Origin: Anaerolineales bacterium HSG25
GTDB taxonomy: Bacteria; Chloroflexota; Anaerolineae; 4572-78; J111
Length of the DNA stretch: 36,829 bases
NCBI GenBank assembly: GCA_030377865.1
Contig: JAUCGA010000054.1
Location: 1 to 36,829 of the forward strand
Reading direction: 5' to 3'
Positions 16,863 to 26,064 of this stretch are shown piece by piece. The position numbers and the translations under genes were made by a program. The notes beneath the pieces were generated by a model. The model made no database searches. It was given only the letters and a program-made list of their open reading frames with translations, and was not told where the DNA came from. Each line of letters opens with the position of its first letter. The stretch's first letter is position 1.

Positions 16863-19800
16863 CTACCGCCGCACCGCCCGCCACAGCACCGCCATGTCAG
16901 GCTGACGAAAGCCCCCGACAAGGGTCAGGCAGATCAGATAAACCAGCCCGCCAAGGCTGATGGTGGCGATGACATTCAGGTCGCCGATACTCCACAGGAC
17001 AAGCCCCATAATCATCGCCGAGATGGTCGGTCGCCAGACGATGTCGAACCACGGCACATGGCACAGATGGCGACGGATAAGGATATAAAAGGGGATTAAC
17101 AGCGACCACTCCGACAGAATCGTGGTGATGGCCGCGGCTTGGTAGCCATACATGGGAATAAATATCAAGTTGGTGATGGTGTTGAACAGCACCCCGATGA
17201 TAAAGGCTCTCGTTAGGGCACGTTGTTGGTTGATGGCAATCAGAACGTATTGGGTCACTTGGTTGATGAAACTAAAGGGTAAAAACCAGATCAGCAGTTG
17301 CAAGACGATGACCGAATCGGGGATGAACTTCTCACCGGCCAGAAAGAGAATCATCTCATACGCGATAAAGGGCGTGCCAACCGCTAAGGGAATGGCTAAC
17401 AAAAGTAATAAGCGGAGACTTAACAGATATGCCCTAACCAAAGACTCCCGTGAATCAGTGGCGAACTTACTCATCAGAGGGAAAATCGCCAAGGTAAAAT
17501 ATTGGGGAATAACGTTGATTCCGTCAATATATTTGTAAGCCGCATTGTAATAACCAACCGCGTTATCGCCCCATGTTGGCGACAGGATAAAGACATCAAT
17601 CCGAAAAAATATGGTCGAGAGGAGATGGTTTATCATTAAGGGTAGACTTTCGCCCATCATCTCCCGTTGTAGGCCAGAATCACTCTCGGCCTGTGGGCGG
17701 AACAGTTTCGTGACCAGAATATAACTCAGCATGGAGAAGGCCACCAGGTTGGCCGCCACCGAAGCGACAGCCAAGCCGATAATCCCCCAACCGAGCAGGA
17801 GTACCAGCGCGCCCAAACTGACCCGCGTCAACGTGGTCACAGAGGCGATGGCCGCCGGATACTCGGCCTTTTCATGGGCATAAAATACGGCGGTCAGCCC
17901 ATCAGAAAAGTTACTGAACAGCGTCCCAATCGAAAAAATCGCCACCGTGACCACCACATCCCAAGTCAAACTGCCAAAGAGCAGATACATGGCTAAGACT
18001 GTGCCCATAAAAGGCAGAGCCACCAGCCACAGGTAGAGCCGTAGGATAGTCACGTTAGCCAGATAGCGGTTGCTCTGTTGACGGTCAGCCGCCACATCGC
18101 GGGTAACTAGCGTGCCTAAACCATACCGAGTCAGAATCTCGGTCAGACCAATAAATGCCACCGCGAAGGCATACCGTCCTGCTCCCTCCGGCGCTAAAAT
18201 TCGCAACATCAGCATGGCAAAAGTGAAATCAATCAGTCGATTTGAGAGGGCCATGACCATCGGCACGAGGCTATTTTTGGCAATCCGTTTGATGGCCGAA
18301 TCCTTGTCACTCTCTCGATAGAGCTTGCCCCAACTCCAGTAGCCACCGAGTAGCGCCAACGTCACCAAGGCCAAAAAACTGCTGTAGACTCCCAGTTGGA
18401 AACTGCGGGGCGAGTAGCGAAACCGGAGTTCCCATGCTCCGGCAGGCAAATTTACGGCTCGGAAGTTGCCGTCTGCCCGATGAATTGTTAGCTCGGTCTC
18501 ATCCTCATCAACACCCGCTTGTTTGACAAAGGCTCGCCAGCCGGGGAAGTAGCTGTCAGCTAAAACCAGCCAGCCCTCGGCCTCAAGATTGGCGGTCAAC
18601 TTAATTTCGATGGGGCGATAGTCGGTGATTATAGGATTTTCGATTTTCGATTTTCGATTTTCGATTACTGATTGCGAACTGCCGATTGCCGATCCGCGCC
18701 CGTTGTTCTCGCCATCCAAAATCAGTTGCTGGCGGGGGTTGAGACTCCGCAAGGCAAAGCTCATTTCCTCCCAAGACGCGCCGCTCAGGTCGATGGCTTC
18801 CGTCACGATAAAGGCTCGCGGTAGGGCATCTTGATTCTCATAGACCCGAATTTCATGGTCATAAACGAGTTGATAGTTCGGGTTAGAAATATCCTCCGTG
18901 GTCAGCACATACCGCACCCCCAACAGGTCGAGCAGGGCCGAGTCGAGGGCGTTGTAGCCGTCATGATAAATCGGCCCGACACGGTTGAACAGCAGGTCGC
19001 CGTTGGGTTGAATCAACTGCATAAATTGCCCGTATTGACCGGGGATGATACTGTCGTAACCCCGCACGTCAAACAGATTGCTCTGCATGCCGGAGTTGGC
19101 TAAAAATATCTTGTTTCCCCGTCCTGTGGGCGTGTCGAAACTGGTCAGCCGGAAAAACGGATCATGCTCTTGTTGATTTTCTAGCCATGTAATCACTGGC
19201 GGCTTAAACTCCAGTAGAGTCGGGTCGTTGGCCGGATTAAAACCATATCCGGCCATAAACAGGTCGAGGCTGATGATAATGATGGTTAAGATTTGCCATG
19301 TCGGGATGGGCCAAAATTCGCCTCGAAATCTGAGCCGGATAAAAATGGGGCAACGAGTTATTCGTAAAATCGCCCCACTAGCCAAAACCATCAACGAAAA
19401 TTTGAACAGATTCGGCCACTGATAACCAAAAAACTGTCGTCCATTGGCAAAGGCATTTTGAGCCAGCCCAGAGCGATCAAAGACGGCGGAGGCAACTTGG
19501 ATAAAGGGATTGGGCCAGAGTAGCGCTGTTAGCATGATGACCATGCCAACCAAACCACTCCAGAATAAAAGCCAGCCCAGATAGAGCGAAAATGACCCTA
19601 AAAAAGAGGGGGGAGCGAGAGTGAAGGGGTGTTTGTTTGCCTCGTCTTTGCCCCATCGACTGCTGACTAGTTCCGTCAGAGCATGCATGCCCAATCCGGC
19701 CAAGACCGACATGCTGAGGGTGTATGGGAATATCCAACGGAAGGGGGAATGGAGTTGGTTCCAGCCCGGTAAGCCATAAAATAGGAGGGCATATAGGGGA

Positions 19801-20912
19801 GAGCCAAAGGCAAACAGCAGGGATAGAATCGCCAGTAGGCTAAAGATGAAGACTGGATACAAGACCCTAAAGGTTTTTGAAACCTTTAGGGTCTGTTGTA
19901 TCGCCTGCACCACCGCCAACATGGCAAAAATTAGGGATAAAATGCCCAAATACGCCCCCGCCTCGACGGCGGTTTTGATGTCCCAACTGGTGCAGTTTGG
20001 GCAGAGTGGGTTGATTTCGCCATGCGCGTTCAGACCGAGGGGTTGCCATTGGCGAGTCACCACGTCAAAGTAGCCATGATGAGCCGGACTGCCAAAAAAA
20101 TCAGGCAAAATAAAGGTTGCGATACGGCGGATCGGCAAGGCCCAATCACGCACCTGCGCCAGAGAGACCGAATCATCGCGGAAGTTCTGGCTGACCACCT
20201 CGTACATGGGAATCAGTTGAATCGCCCCCAAGCCCACGCCCAAGACGACCAAAAGCAGGAGCCAAACGCCCATTCTTACCATGAATTGGGCTGTGCGTTG
20301 GTTGTACCATAATATCAGTAGGCGAAAAAAGGCATAAAATCCGCTGACTAGCAGGGTGTAGTAGGTAATCTCGACATGACCGGCCAAAGTCTGGATTCCG
20401 AGCGTAACTGCTCCGGCGATGACGTATGGGATGGGCGAGTAGACGGTTAGCCCTTTTTGTTCCTGTTTGCGGATGATGATTTCGATGATGGACAGCAGAA
20501 CCGGCAACCAGACTGCCGCCGCCAAGACCATAGTAAAAACAATTCGCACCAAAAAGAAGGCACTCAAGGAGTAGGTGATGCCCGAAAACAGGGCTGAGAA
20601 TCTCCCCACACCCAAGACGCGCAAAAAAATGTACATGCTCAGTCCGGCCAACCAGAGTTGACTGACCGTAAACCAGCCATATGCCTTATCTAAAGGAAGA
20701 ATATAAAATAGGATACTGAATGGATAATAGGCGGAGTGTTGCCCGTTAGCGAGGAAGGGTTGCCCGGCCAAAATGTAGGGATTCCAGAGCGGAATCTCGC
20801 CTTGGGCTAGACGGTCGCGGATGAACTGTTTCCAGACATAGTTCTCCAGAATCAGGTCAGACAGCAGTTGGTTTTGGGGCAGACCGACTCCCAACTCCTC
20901 TCGGTAGGTCAA
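16863..20912 (-). CDS. YfhO-like membrane protein fused to a polysaccharide flippase (Wzx/MATE-like)
   Basis: At 1349 residues this is a fusion of two multi-pass proteins. The first ~870 residues are YfhO-like: many transmembrane helices, then a soluble part with DLLGVRYVLTT, LPRAFIV and a GWLVLADSYFPGWRAFV module, as in YfhO/GT-C relatives involved in glycan modification. After a helix near 850, the last ~460 residues resemble an oligosaccharide flippase (ILAPEGAGRYAFAVAFIGLTE and GLGTLVTRDVA). The listed start is TTG. However, the frame stays open to about 21065 and encodes a hydrophobic helix plus LLPVDNLFAYEPW, which looks like genuine N-terminal sequence but has no standard start codon. 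Two repeat insertions lie in frame inside the gene. Likely role: assembly and export of envelope glycan. Confidence 0.8.
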   Translation of the reverse strand: MTYREELGVGLPQNQLLSDLILENYVWKQFIRDRLAQGEIPLWNPYILAGQPFLANGQHSAYYPFSILFYILPLDKAYGWFTVSQLWLAGLSMYIFLRVLGVGRFSALFSGITYSLSAFFLVRIVFTMVLAAAVWLPVLLSIIEIIIRKQEQKGLTVYSPIPYVIAGAVTLGIQTLAGHVEITYYTLLVSGFYAFFRLLILWYNQRTAQFMVRMGVWLLLLVVLGVGLGAIQLIPMYEVVSQNFRDDSVSLAQVRDWALPIRRIATFILPDFFGSPAHHGYFDVVTRQWQPLGLNAHGEINPLCPNCTSWDIKTAVEAGAYLGILSLIFAMLAVVQAIQQTLKVSKTFRVLYPVFIFSLLAILSLLFAFGSPLYALLFYGLPGWNQLHSPFRWIFPYTLSMSVLAGLGMHALTELVSSRWGKDEANKHPFTLAPPSFLGSFSLYLGWLLFWSGLVGMVIMLTALLWPNPFIQVASAVFDRSGLAQNAFANGRQFFGYQWPNLFKFSLMVLASGAILRITRCPIFIRLRFRGEFWPIPTWQILTIIIISLDLFMAGYGFNPANDPTLLEFKPPVITWLENQQEHDPFFRLTSFDTPTGRGNKIFLANSGMQSNLFDVRGYDSIIPGQYGQFMQLIQPNGDLLFNRVGPIYHDGYNALDSALLDLLGVRYVLTTEDISNPNYQLVYDHEIRVYENQDALPRAFIVTEAIDLSGASWEEMSFALRSLNPRQQLILDGENNGRGSAIGSSQSVIENRKSKIENPIITDYRPIEIKLTANLEAEGWLVLADSYFPGWRAFVKQAGVDEDETELTIHRADGNFRAVNLPAGAWELRFRYSPRSFQLGVYSSFLALVTLALLGGYWSWGKLYRESDKDSAIKRIAKNSLVPMVMALSNRLIDFTFAMLMLRILAPEGAGRYAFAVAFIGLTEILTRYGLGTLVTRDVAADRQQSNRYLANVTILRLYLWLVALPFMGTVLAMYLLFGSLTWDVVVTVAIFSIGTLFSNFSDGLTAVFYAHEKAEYPAAIASVTTLTRVSLGALVLLLGWGIIGLAVASVAANLVAFSMLSYILVTKLFRPQAESDSGLQREMMGESLPLMINHLLSTIFFRIDVFILSPTWGDNAVGYYNAAYKYIDGINVIPQYFTLAIFPLMSKFATDSRESLVRAYLLSLRLLLLLAIPLAVGTPFIAYEMILFLAGEKFIPDSVIVLQLLIWFLPFSFINQVTQYVLIAINQQRALTRAFIIGVLFNTITNLIFIPMYGYQAAAITTILSEWSLLIPFYILIRRHLCHVPWFDIVWRPTISAMIMGLVLWSIGDLNVIATISLGGLVYLICLTLVGGFRQPDMAVLWRAVRR
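18630..18697. repeat. CGATTTT repeat tract inside the YfhO/flippase gene
   Basis: Tandem TTTTCGA units followed by GATTGCGAACTGCCGATTGC-type units. This is the same repeat class found between genes at 22920-23000 and 24785-24855. In the minus-strand frame it encodes SVIENRKSKIEN just before TDYRPIEIKL, with the frame preserved. Confidence 0.85.
19862..19894. repeat. 33-bp palindrome, member 5, inside a coding sequence
   Basis: Arms of 15 nt (left arm AGACCCTAAAGGTTT) around the loop TTG. On the coding strand it supplies residues TLKVSKTFRV between two transmembrane segments (VVQAIQ before, YPVFIFSLLAIL after). The 33-bp length is 11 codons, so the frame is intact. Confidence 0.9.
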
Positions 20913-21065
20913 CCACGGTTCGTAGGCGAACAGGTTGTCAACCGGCAGGAGGATGCTTGAGCCAACTGTGACCGGCCAAAACAGGAGTAGGGGTAGCAGA
21001 AGCAGAACCAGTGCGGCCAGTAAATCTTGTTTTTTGACGAAAAAATGTGAGATACGAATATTGGT
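20913..21065 (-). other. Open upstream extension of the YfhO/flippase frame
   Basis: In-frame codons read LLAALVLLLLPLLLFWPV then LLPVDNLFAYEPW directly into the annotated TTG. They form a signal-anchor helix plus a motif typical for this family. An in-frame TAA lies at 21066-21068. Between that stop and the TTG there is no ATG, GTG or TTG; only ATT or CTG type starts exist. Confidence 0.6.
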
Positions 21066-21116
21066 TTAGGTGAATTTGCGAAAAGGCTGTGCGAATGGGT
21101 GAATAGGCGTGATGCT

Positions 21117-21146
21117 GTTCACTATTCATTATTCACTATTCACTAT
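21117..21146. repeat. Short TTCACTATTCA tandem tract
   Basis: Three or more imperfect TTCACTATTCA units at the end of the AAA gene. It overlaps the last codons and stop (DSE at the C-terminus), so the terminal residues of that protein are supplied by repeat sequence. Confidence 0.6.
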
Positions 21147-22914
21147 CCCCCTTTGGCAAGCCAAAAAACTTAAATAATTTTGCCACACCATTAAACTGAG
21201 GCAAATCACTAGACAAGATACCGGCCTGCTCTAATGCCTGTCGTGCCTTGGTGGTATATCCCTGCTTGCAGAAATACCATCGTGTTACATCGGTATAACC
21301 CTCCTCTTGAATGAGCAGATCGGTTTGGCTGATGAATTTCTCAACTTCTTTGATGCCCATTGGGGCTTTCGTGTATCGTATCTGTACCAGCCAGACCGCG
21401 TCATCGGCAGTTTGAGCCGTCAAGTCGATCTCAAATATTTTGCCTGTTTTGACGATTCCGCCACGCCGTTCAATCTTCTCAAACATCGGTAACATGACTG
21501 ACTCCGGCTGATTAAAATAGACCTGCCCCTCTACCTCTCGACCATCAAAGCCACTCATTACCGCGTAAACATATCCCTCCGCAACATGGCCGATGAAGTT
21601 GTTCACCTGACCCCGCAACCGTTTATACTCCTTCTCCCAATCTTTTAAGGCTTCTTGAGGGCTTAGTCTTTCAATTTCAGTATAATGTTGATATTCAACA
21701 TACCGTTTAAGCATTGGGTCTGTCGGGCCACGATAGCTAATAAAGCCAACTTTTTGTACAAGGTCAACCCATTCTAACTTCTCTAAAGCCTCTCTCGCTT
21801 GCTTTTTTTCTACCCCAATCTCTTCGGCCACCAGTTCGGCATCAATACGCAGATTCGGATTTTTGACAATCCAAAGCATCACCCGTCGCGTGGTCTCTCC
21901 TTCATTTAACTCACGGCTATATTTACCAAACTCCTCATGATAATGTTGTCGCAACTTACCCCGTAAATCGGTTAATTCAAACTTATCCACTTCTTCTAAG
22001 GCACTAAGTGATGGGAATTTATCTGCTTTTGAGGAAAAACTGGTCATCAGACCATAGATAGAGTATGGATATCCCCCTGTCAACTGCCAGACTGCTTCAG
22101 CGAAGGCTTCATTAACGGTGAAGTTGTAAGCCTGTCCATAACGAAAAACCAGTTCATAAGTATGATCTTTACCAAATGGCTCAATATACCACTGTCCAAA
22201 CCGACCAGAAAGCATGCCCCCCAGAGCTTGTCCAACCAGCAACGTCACCGCAGAGCCAGAGACGCACATTGGAGCCCAGAAGGTATCTGCCGCCCATTGG
22301 AAACTATCGGTGATGTCATAATGCACATTCTGAGTCGGATCATATACATTGGTCAAAACCTGAAACTCATCCACAATCATCGCAGTGGGCATGTCTCTCA
22401 GACTAGCCTCGCCCCTGGGCAAATTGATCACTCCTTGCACCAACCCATGAGGCGTATGTGCTGTTAAACCAGTTTGATAACGGGAATACCATTTTTGGGC
22501 ATGCTCATCACCACATTCAATCGCTATAGGATTCAAATCTTCAAGCTCAATCCGTTGACGCATCAAGTATGGCAACTTGTATTGAAAGGCCAGATAACTT
22601 TTCATATAGCCCGTTAAATATTCTCGCCCAAAATCATAACTGGTCATCGGTTTTTTGCGATGCAAATAACGAGCAAAGGAGATATAGACCGGCATCACTC
22701 TTTTCTGCTCATTAAACAAGCGGTTATATAATTTGACCAGAACAGAGGTTTTACCAGTACGTCGCCGCCCAACCAAAGCGACACTCCTATTGGCTGGGTT
22801 AGGAATACGATTCGCCCATTTCCAAAAAAGATTTAGTTCCTCATCTCGATTGACAAATAATTCACCCATTAAATCTTCCAAAGGCTCTATTTGTTTCTGA
22901 GTTTTATTATTCAT
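21136..22914 (-). CDS. AAA/archaeal-type ATPase, tandem paralog 1
   Basis: A cytoplasmic P-loop ATPase of 592 residues. Walker A is LVGRRRTGKTSVL near residue 50, and Walker B is TAMIVDEFQVL near residue 180. A winged-helix-like segment (RRVMLWIVKNPNLRIDAELVAEEIGV) lies near 345. The C-terminus has a degenerate nuclease-like core (KIFEIDLTAQTADDAVWLVQIRY) in which the usual E-x-K is replaced by Q-x-R, so nuclease activity is doubtful. The layout resembles archaeal ATPase/DUF234 proteins of unknown role. A GAAGGA site precedes the ATG. The N-terminal ~110 and C-terminal ~160 residues are nearly identical to the next gene, whereas the middle differs strongly. Confidence 0.8.
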   Translation of the reverse strand: MNNKTQKQIEPLEDLMGELFVNRDEELNLFWKWANRIPNPANRSVALVGRRRTGKTSVLVKLYNRLFNEQKRVMPVYISFARYLHRKKPMTSYDFGREYLTGYMKSYLAFQYKLPYLMRQRIELEDLNPIAIECGDEHAQKWYSRYQTGLTAHTPHGLVQGVINLPRGEASLRDMPTAMIVDEFQVLTNVYDPTQNVHYDITDSFQWAADTFWAPMCVSGSAVTLLVGQALGGMLSGRFGQWYIEPFGKDHTYELVFRYGQAYNFTVNEAFAEAVWQLTGGYPYSIYGLMTSFSSKADKFPSLSALEEVDKFELTDLRGKLRQHYHEEFGKYSRELNEGETTRRVMLWIVKNPNLRIDAELVAEEIGVEKKQAREALEKLEWVDLVQKVGFISYRGPTDPMLKRYVEYQHYTEIERLSPQEALKDWEKEYKRLRGQVNNFIGHVAEGYVYAVMSGFDGREVEGQVYFNQPESVMLPMFEKIERRGGIVKTGKIFEIDLTAQTADDAVWLVQIRYTKAPMGIKEVEKFISQTDLLIQEEGYTDVTRWYFCKQGYTTKARQALEQAGILSSDLPQFNGVAKLFKFFGLPKGDSE

Positions 22915-22919
22915 AAATA

Positions 22920-23006
22920 TCCTTCGATTTGCGATTGCCGATTTGCGATTTTAGAATTGCCGATTTGCGATTAGACTCCGCCAGCATAATCTAAAATCGC
23001 AAATCG
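22920..23006. repeat. CGATTTGCGATT repeat tract between the AAA paralogs
   Basis: Reiterated CGATTTGCGATTGCCGATTT units, ending in CTAAAATCGCAAATCG. A shorter version occupies the next gap (24782-24856). The ATPase ribosome site (TCCTTC on this strand) abuts the tract. Confidence 0.8.
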
Positions 23007-24779
23007 TTATTCGTCCCTTGGCAAGCCAAAAAACTTGAACAATTTTGCCACACCATTAAACTGAGGCAAATCACTCGATAAGATACCAGCTTGTTCTAAT
23101 GCCTGTCGTGCCTTGGCGGTGTATCCTTGCTTGCAGAAATACCACCGTGTTACATCGGTATAGCCTTCTTTTTGAATAACCAGATCGGTTTGGCCGATGA
23201 ATTTCTCAACCTCTTTGATGCCCATTGGGGCTTTCGTGTATCGTATTTGTACCAGCCAGACCGCGTCATCAGCGGTTTGAGCCGTCAAGTCGATCTCAAA
23301 TATTTTGCCTGTTTTGACGATTCCGCCACGCCGTTCAATCTTCTCAAACATCGGTAACGTGATTGACTTCGGCTGATTGAAATAGACCTGCCCCTCTACC
23401 TCTCGGCCATCAAAGCCACTCATCACTGCGTAAACATATCCCTCAGCGACATGGCCGATGAAATTGTTCACCTGACCCCGCAACCGTTTATACTCCTCAT
23501 GCCAATCTTTGATCGCCTCATCTAATGACAATTTCTCAACCTCTTGGCGATAATTATGTTCAATGTATCGTCTCAGCATCGGGTCACTTGGCCCTTCATA
23601 CAAAGTCCAGCCAATTTTTTGGACAATATCAGCTTGGAGCAACTTTCGGAGCGCATCCTGAACCACATCAAATTCAATCCCGATCTCCTCAGCGATTCGC
23701 TCGGCATCAATCCGCTCTCCCGGATATTTGACGGTCCAGAACATCACCTTTTTGGAAACTTGGCCCGTGTTGAGAAGATTACTGTATTTTTCAAACTCTT
23801 CACTGTAATGTTGCCACAAACCTCCCCGCGTATCGGTCAATTCAAATTTTATCACCTGTTCAAGAGCATCAAGTGACGGGTAATTATCTATTTTTGAGGA
23901 AAAACTGGTCATCAAACAATGGATTGAATAGGGATATCCACCAGTCATCTTCCAAATAGCCTCTGATAAAGTTTCATCTGTTTTCACACCAAGTGTCCGC
24001 CCCAAACGAAAGACCAGCTCATGGCTATATTTTTGATTGAATGGTTTCAGATACCAAGATTTGAATCTACCAGAAAGCATACCACCAAGTGCCTGCCAAA
24101 CCAGCAACGTCACCGCAGAGCCAGAGACGCACATCGGAGCCCAGAAGGTATCCGCCGCCCATTGGAAACTATCGGTAATGTCATAATGCACATTCTGAGT
24201 CGGATCATACACATTGGTCAAGACCTGAAACTCATCTACGATAACCGCAGTGGGCATGTCTCTAAGTCTAGCCTCTCCTCTGGGCAAGTTGATCACTCCT
24301 TGCACTAAATCATGGGGAGTATGTTCTTTTTTTGCGCTTTGGTAAAAAACATACCATTTTTGAGCATACTCATCATCACACTCAATCGCTAATTGATTTA
24401 ACTGGTCGAGAGTAGGTTGTTGCCCCATCAAGTAAGGCAACTTATATTGAAAGGCTAGATAGCTTTTCATATAGCCCGTTAGATATTCTCGCCCAAAATC
24501 ATAACTAGTCATCGGCTTCTTGCGATTCAAATAACGAGCAAAGGAGATATAGACTGGCATCACCCTTTTCTGCTCATTAAACAAGCGGTTATATAATTTG
24601 ACCAGAACAGAGGTCTTACCAGTACGTCGCCGCCCAACCAGAGCGACACTTTTATTGGCCGGATTAGGGATACGATTTGCCCATTTCCAAAAAATCTTTA
24701 ATTCTTCATCTCGGTTGACAAATAGTTCGCCCGTCAAATCTTCCAATGGCTCTATTTGTTGCTGAGTTTTATTATTCAT
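23007..24779 (-). CDS. AAA/archaeal-type ATPase, tandem paralog 2
   Basis: A 590-residue paralog of the preceding ATPase with the same motifs: LVGRRRTGKTSVL, TAVIVDEFQVL and KIFEIDLTAQTADD. The N-terminal block differs from paralog 1 at only a handful of positions and the last ~160 residues are almost identical. Residues about 120-150 and 255-430, which span the sensor and winged-helix regions, share far less. This mosaic pattern suggests gene conversion at the ends or diversifying selection in the middle. An AAGGA site stands before the ATG. It is oriented with its paralog and may be co-transcribed with it. Function unknown. Confidence 0.8.
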   Translation of the reverse strand: MNNKTQQQIEPLEDLTGELFVNRDEELKIFWKWANRIPNPANKSVALVGRRRTGKTSVLVKLYNRLFNEQKRVMPVYISFARYLNRKKPMTSYDFGREYLTGYMKSYLAFQYKLPYLMGQQPTLDQLNQLAIECDDEYAQKWYVFYQSAKKEHTPHDLVQGVINLPRGEARLRDMPTAVIVDEFQVLTNVYDPTQNVHYDITDSFQWAADTFWAPMCVSGSAVTLLVWQALGGMLSGRFKSWYLKPFNQKYSHELVFRLGRTLGVKTDETLSEAIWKMTGGYPYSIHCLMTSFSSKIDNYPSLDALEQVIKFELTDTRGGLWQHYSEEFEKYSNLLNTGQVSKKVMFWTVKYPGERIDAERIAEEIGIEFDVVQDALRKLLQADIVQKIGWTLYEGPSDPMLRRYIEHNYRQEVEKLSLDEAIKDWHEEYKRLRGQVNNFIGHVAEGYVYAVMSGFDGREVEGQVYFNQPKSITLPMFEKIERRGGIVKTGKIFEIDLTAQTADDAVWLVQIRYTKAPMGIKEVEKFIGQTDLVIQKEGYTDVTRWYFCKQGYTAKARQALEQAGILSSDLPQFNGVAKLFKFFGLPRDE

Positions 24780-24781
24780 AA

Positions 24782-24856
24782 TATCCTTCGATTTGCGATT
24801 GCCGATTTTAGAATTGCCGATTGGACTCCACCAGCATAATCTAAAATCGTAAATCG
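24782..24856. repeat. CGATTTGCGATT repeat tract (second AAA gap)
   Basis: A shorter version of the tract at 22920-23006, sharing the ACTCCxCCAGCATAATCTAA segment. It shows that gene and spacer were duplicated together. Confidence 0.75.
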
Positions 24857-25270
24857 CTATTCGCCCTTTGGCAAGCCAAAAAACTTGAACATTTTCGCCA
24901 CACCATTAAACTGAGGCAAATCACTAGACAAGATTCCAGCCTGTTCTAATGCCTGTCGGGCTTTGACGGTGTATCCTTGCTTGCAGAAATACCACCGTGT
25001 TACATCGGTATAGCCCTCTTTTTGAATAACCAGATCGGTTTGGCTGATGAATTTCTCAACTTCTTTGATGCCCATTGGGACTTTCGTGTATCGTATCTGT
25101 ACCAGCCAGACCGCGTCATCAGCGGTTTGAGCCGTCAAGTCGATCTCAAATATTTTGCCTGTTTTGACGATTCCGCCACGCCATTCAATCTTCTCAAACA
25201 TTGGTAACGTGATTGACTTCGGCTGATTGAAATAGACCTGCCCCTCTAGGTCGTTCGCATATTCGACCAT
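24857..25270 (-). pseudogene. Truncated third AAA copy (C-terminal fragment only)
   Basis: From about 25248 downward this matches the last ~130 residues of the two ATPases (EGQVYFNQP onward, KIFEIDLTAQTADD, and the SSDLPQFNGVAK region). It is closest to paralog 2. Upstream of the break the first seven codons (MVEYAND) are unrelated A/T-rich sequence, and the Walker motifs are missing. A frame with an ATG remains, so a 137-residue peptide could be made, but it would lack ATPase function. Confidence 0.85.
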
Positions 25271-25296
25271 TTATATATTCACATATTCGTATATTT

Positions 25297-26025
25297 TTAA
25301 GTCGGTTTGACGTTATGATGTCGCCAGCGGATCTCGAAGACACGCAGAGCCGCTTCGATTTTGACTGGAATCGTCATTTTGCTTTGACCGATGCGACGGT
25401 CTTCAAAGTAAATGGGGATTTCGAGGATACGGAAACGTAACTTTTCGGAGACGTAGGCCATTTCGACCTGAAAGACGTAGCCGTTGGAGGTGATGCGTTC
25501 AAGGCCAATGCGACGTAATGCGTCGGCTTGCCAACACTTAAAGCCGGCGGTGGCATCCTTAGTTCGCACGCCTAGCACAGGGCGAGTCCAGACGGTGTTG
25601 GCCCACCAGCTTAAAAAACGCCGCCACCAACTCCAGCGCTCGTCGAGTTCGCCGCCAGAGATATAGCGCGAGCCAACCACCACATCGAAATCGGGAACTC
25701 GTTCTAGCATCATGGGAATGTAGGAGGGTGAATGGGAGAAGTCGGCATCCATTTGGATAACATACTCGGCTCCTTGGTTTAGTGCCCACTGAAATCCTTC
25801 GATGTAGGCCGTGCCTAAGCCCATCTTGCCTTTACGATGAATCACATCGAATCGATCGGGGTAGGTTTTGACTAACTCATCGGCCACTTGTCCTGTATTA
25901 TCGGGCGAATCATCATCAACGACGAGAATCCGTAAGCCCTCGACATCAAGGGCGAACAGTTCGGCGGCTATTTTAGGCAGATTATTTGCTTCATTATAGG
26001 TAGGAATAACAACAATTACTGACAT
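25297..26025 (-). CDS. Polyprenol monophosphomannose synthase-like glycosyltransferase (GT2)
   Basis: Transfers a sugar, typically mannose from GDP-mannose, to a polyprenyl phosphate at the cytoplasmic membrane face. The GT2 features are clear: [14 protein letters not shown] at the N-terminus, [23 protein letters not shown], and the metal-binding [20 protein letters not shown] and a C-terminal [14 protein letters not shown] motif, typical of dolichol-phosphate-mannose synthase DPM1-like proteins, are also present. At 242 residues it is the short form without membrane helices. It reads on the same strand as the AAA cassette and the YfhO/flippase gene, to which it could supply lipid-linked sugar. 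Glucose or another sugar donor is possible. Confidence 0.88.
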   Translation of the reverse strand: MSVIVVIPTYNEANNLPKIAAELFALDVEGLRILVVDDDSPDNTGQVADELVKTYPDRFDVIHRKGKMGLGTAYIEGFQWALNQGAEYVIQMDADFSHSPSYIPMMLERVPDFDVVVGSRYISGGELDERWSWWRRFLSWWANTVWTRPVLGVRTKDATAGFKCWQADALRRIGLERITSNGYVFQVEMAYVSEKLRFRILEIPIYFEDRRIGQSKMTIPVKIEAALRVFEIRWRHHNVKPT

Positions 26026-26028
26026 TTA

Positions 26029-26064
26029 TCGATTTGCGATTTACGATTTATGATTTACGATTTT
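26029..26064. repeat. CGATTTGCGATTTACGATTT tract
   Basis: Tandem CGATTT-type units directly upstream of the glycosyltransferase start, so no normal ribosome site is visible there. The rest of the 26026-26471 gap holds a small palindrome (26174-26192), a pair of inverted AACGCAAGAG/CTCTTGCGTT segments at 26092-26101 and 26284-26293, and a 33-bp palindrome. Confidence 0.7.

Noticed and set aside
20938..21129. Small minus-strand ORF upstream of the YfhO/flippase gene
   Set aside because: It starts in the TTCACTATTCA repeat and runs in another frame from the clear membrane-anchor sequence.
22920..23006. CGATTTGCGATT tract as iterons of a replication origin
   Set aside because: The same tract type occurs in many gaps and inside a gene, and no replication initiator gene is near.
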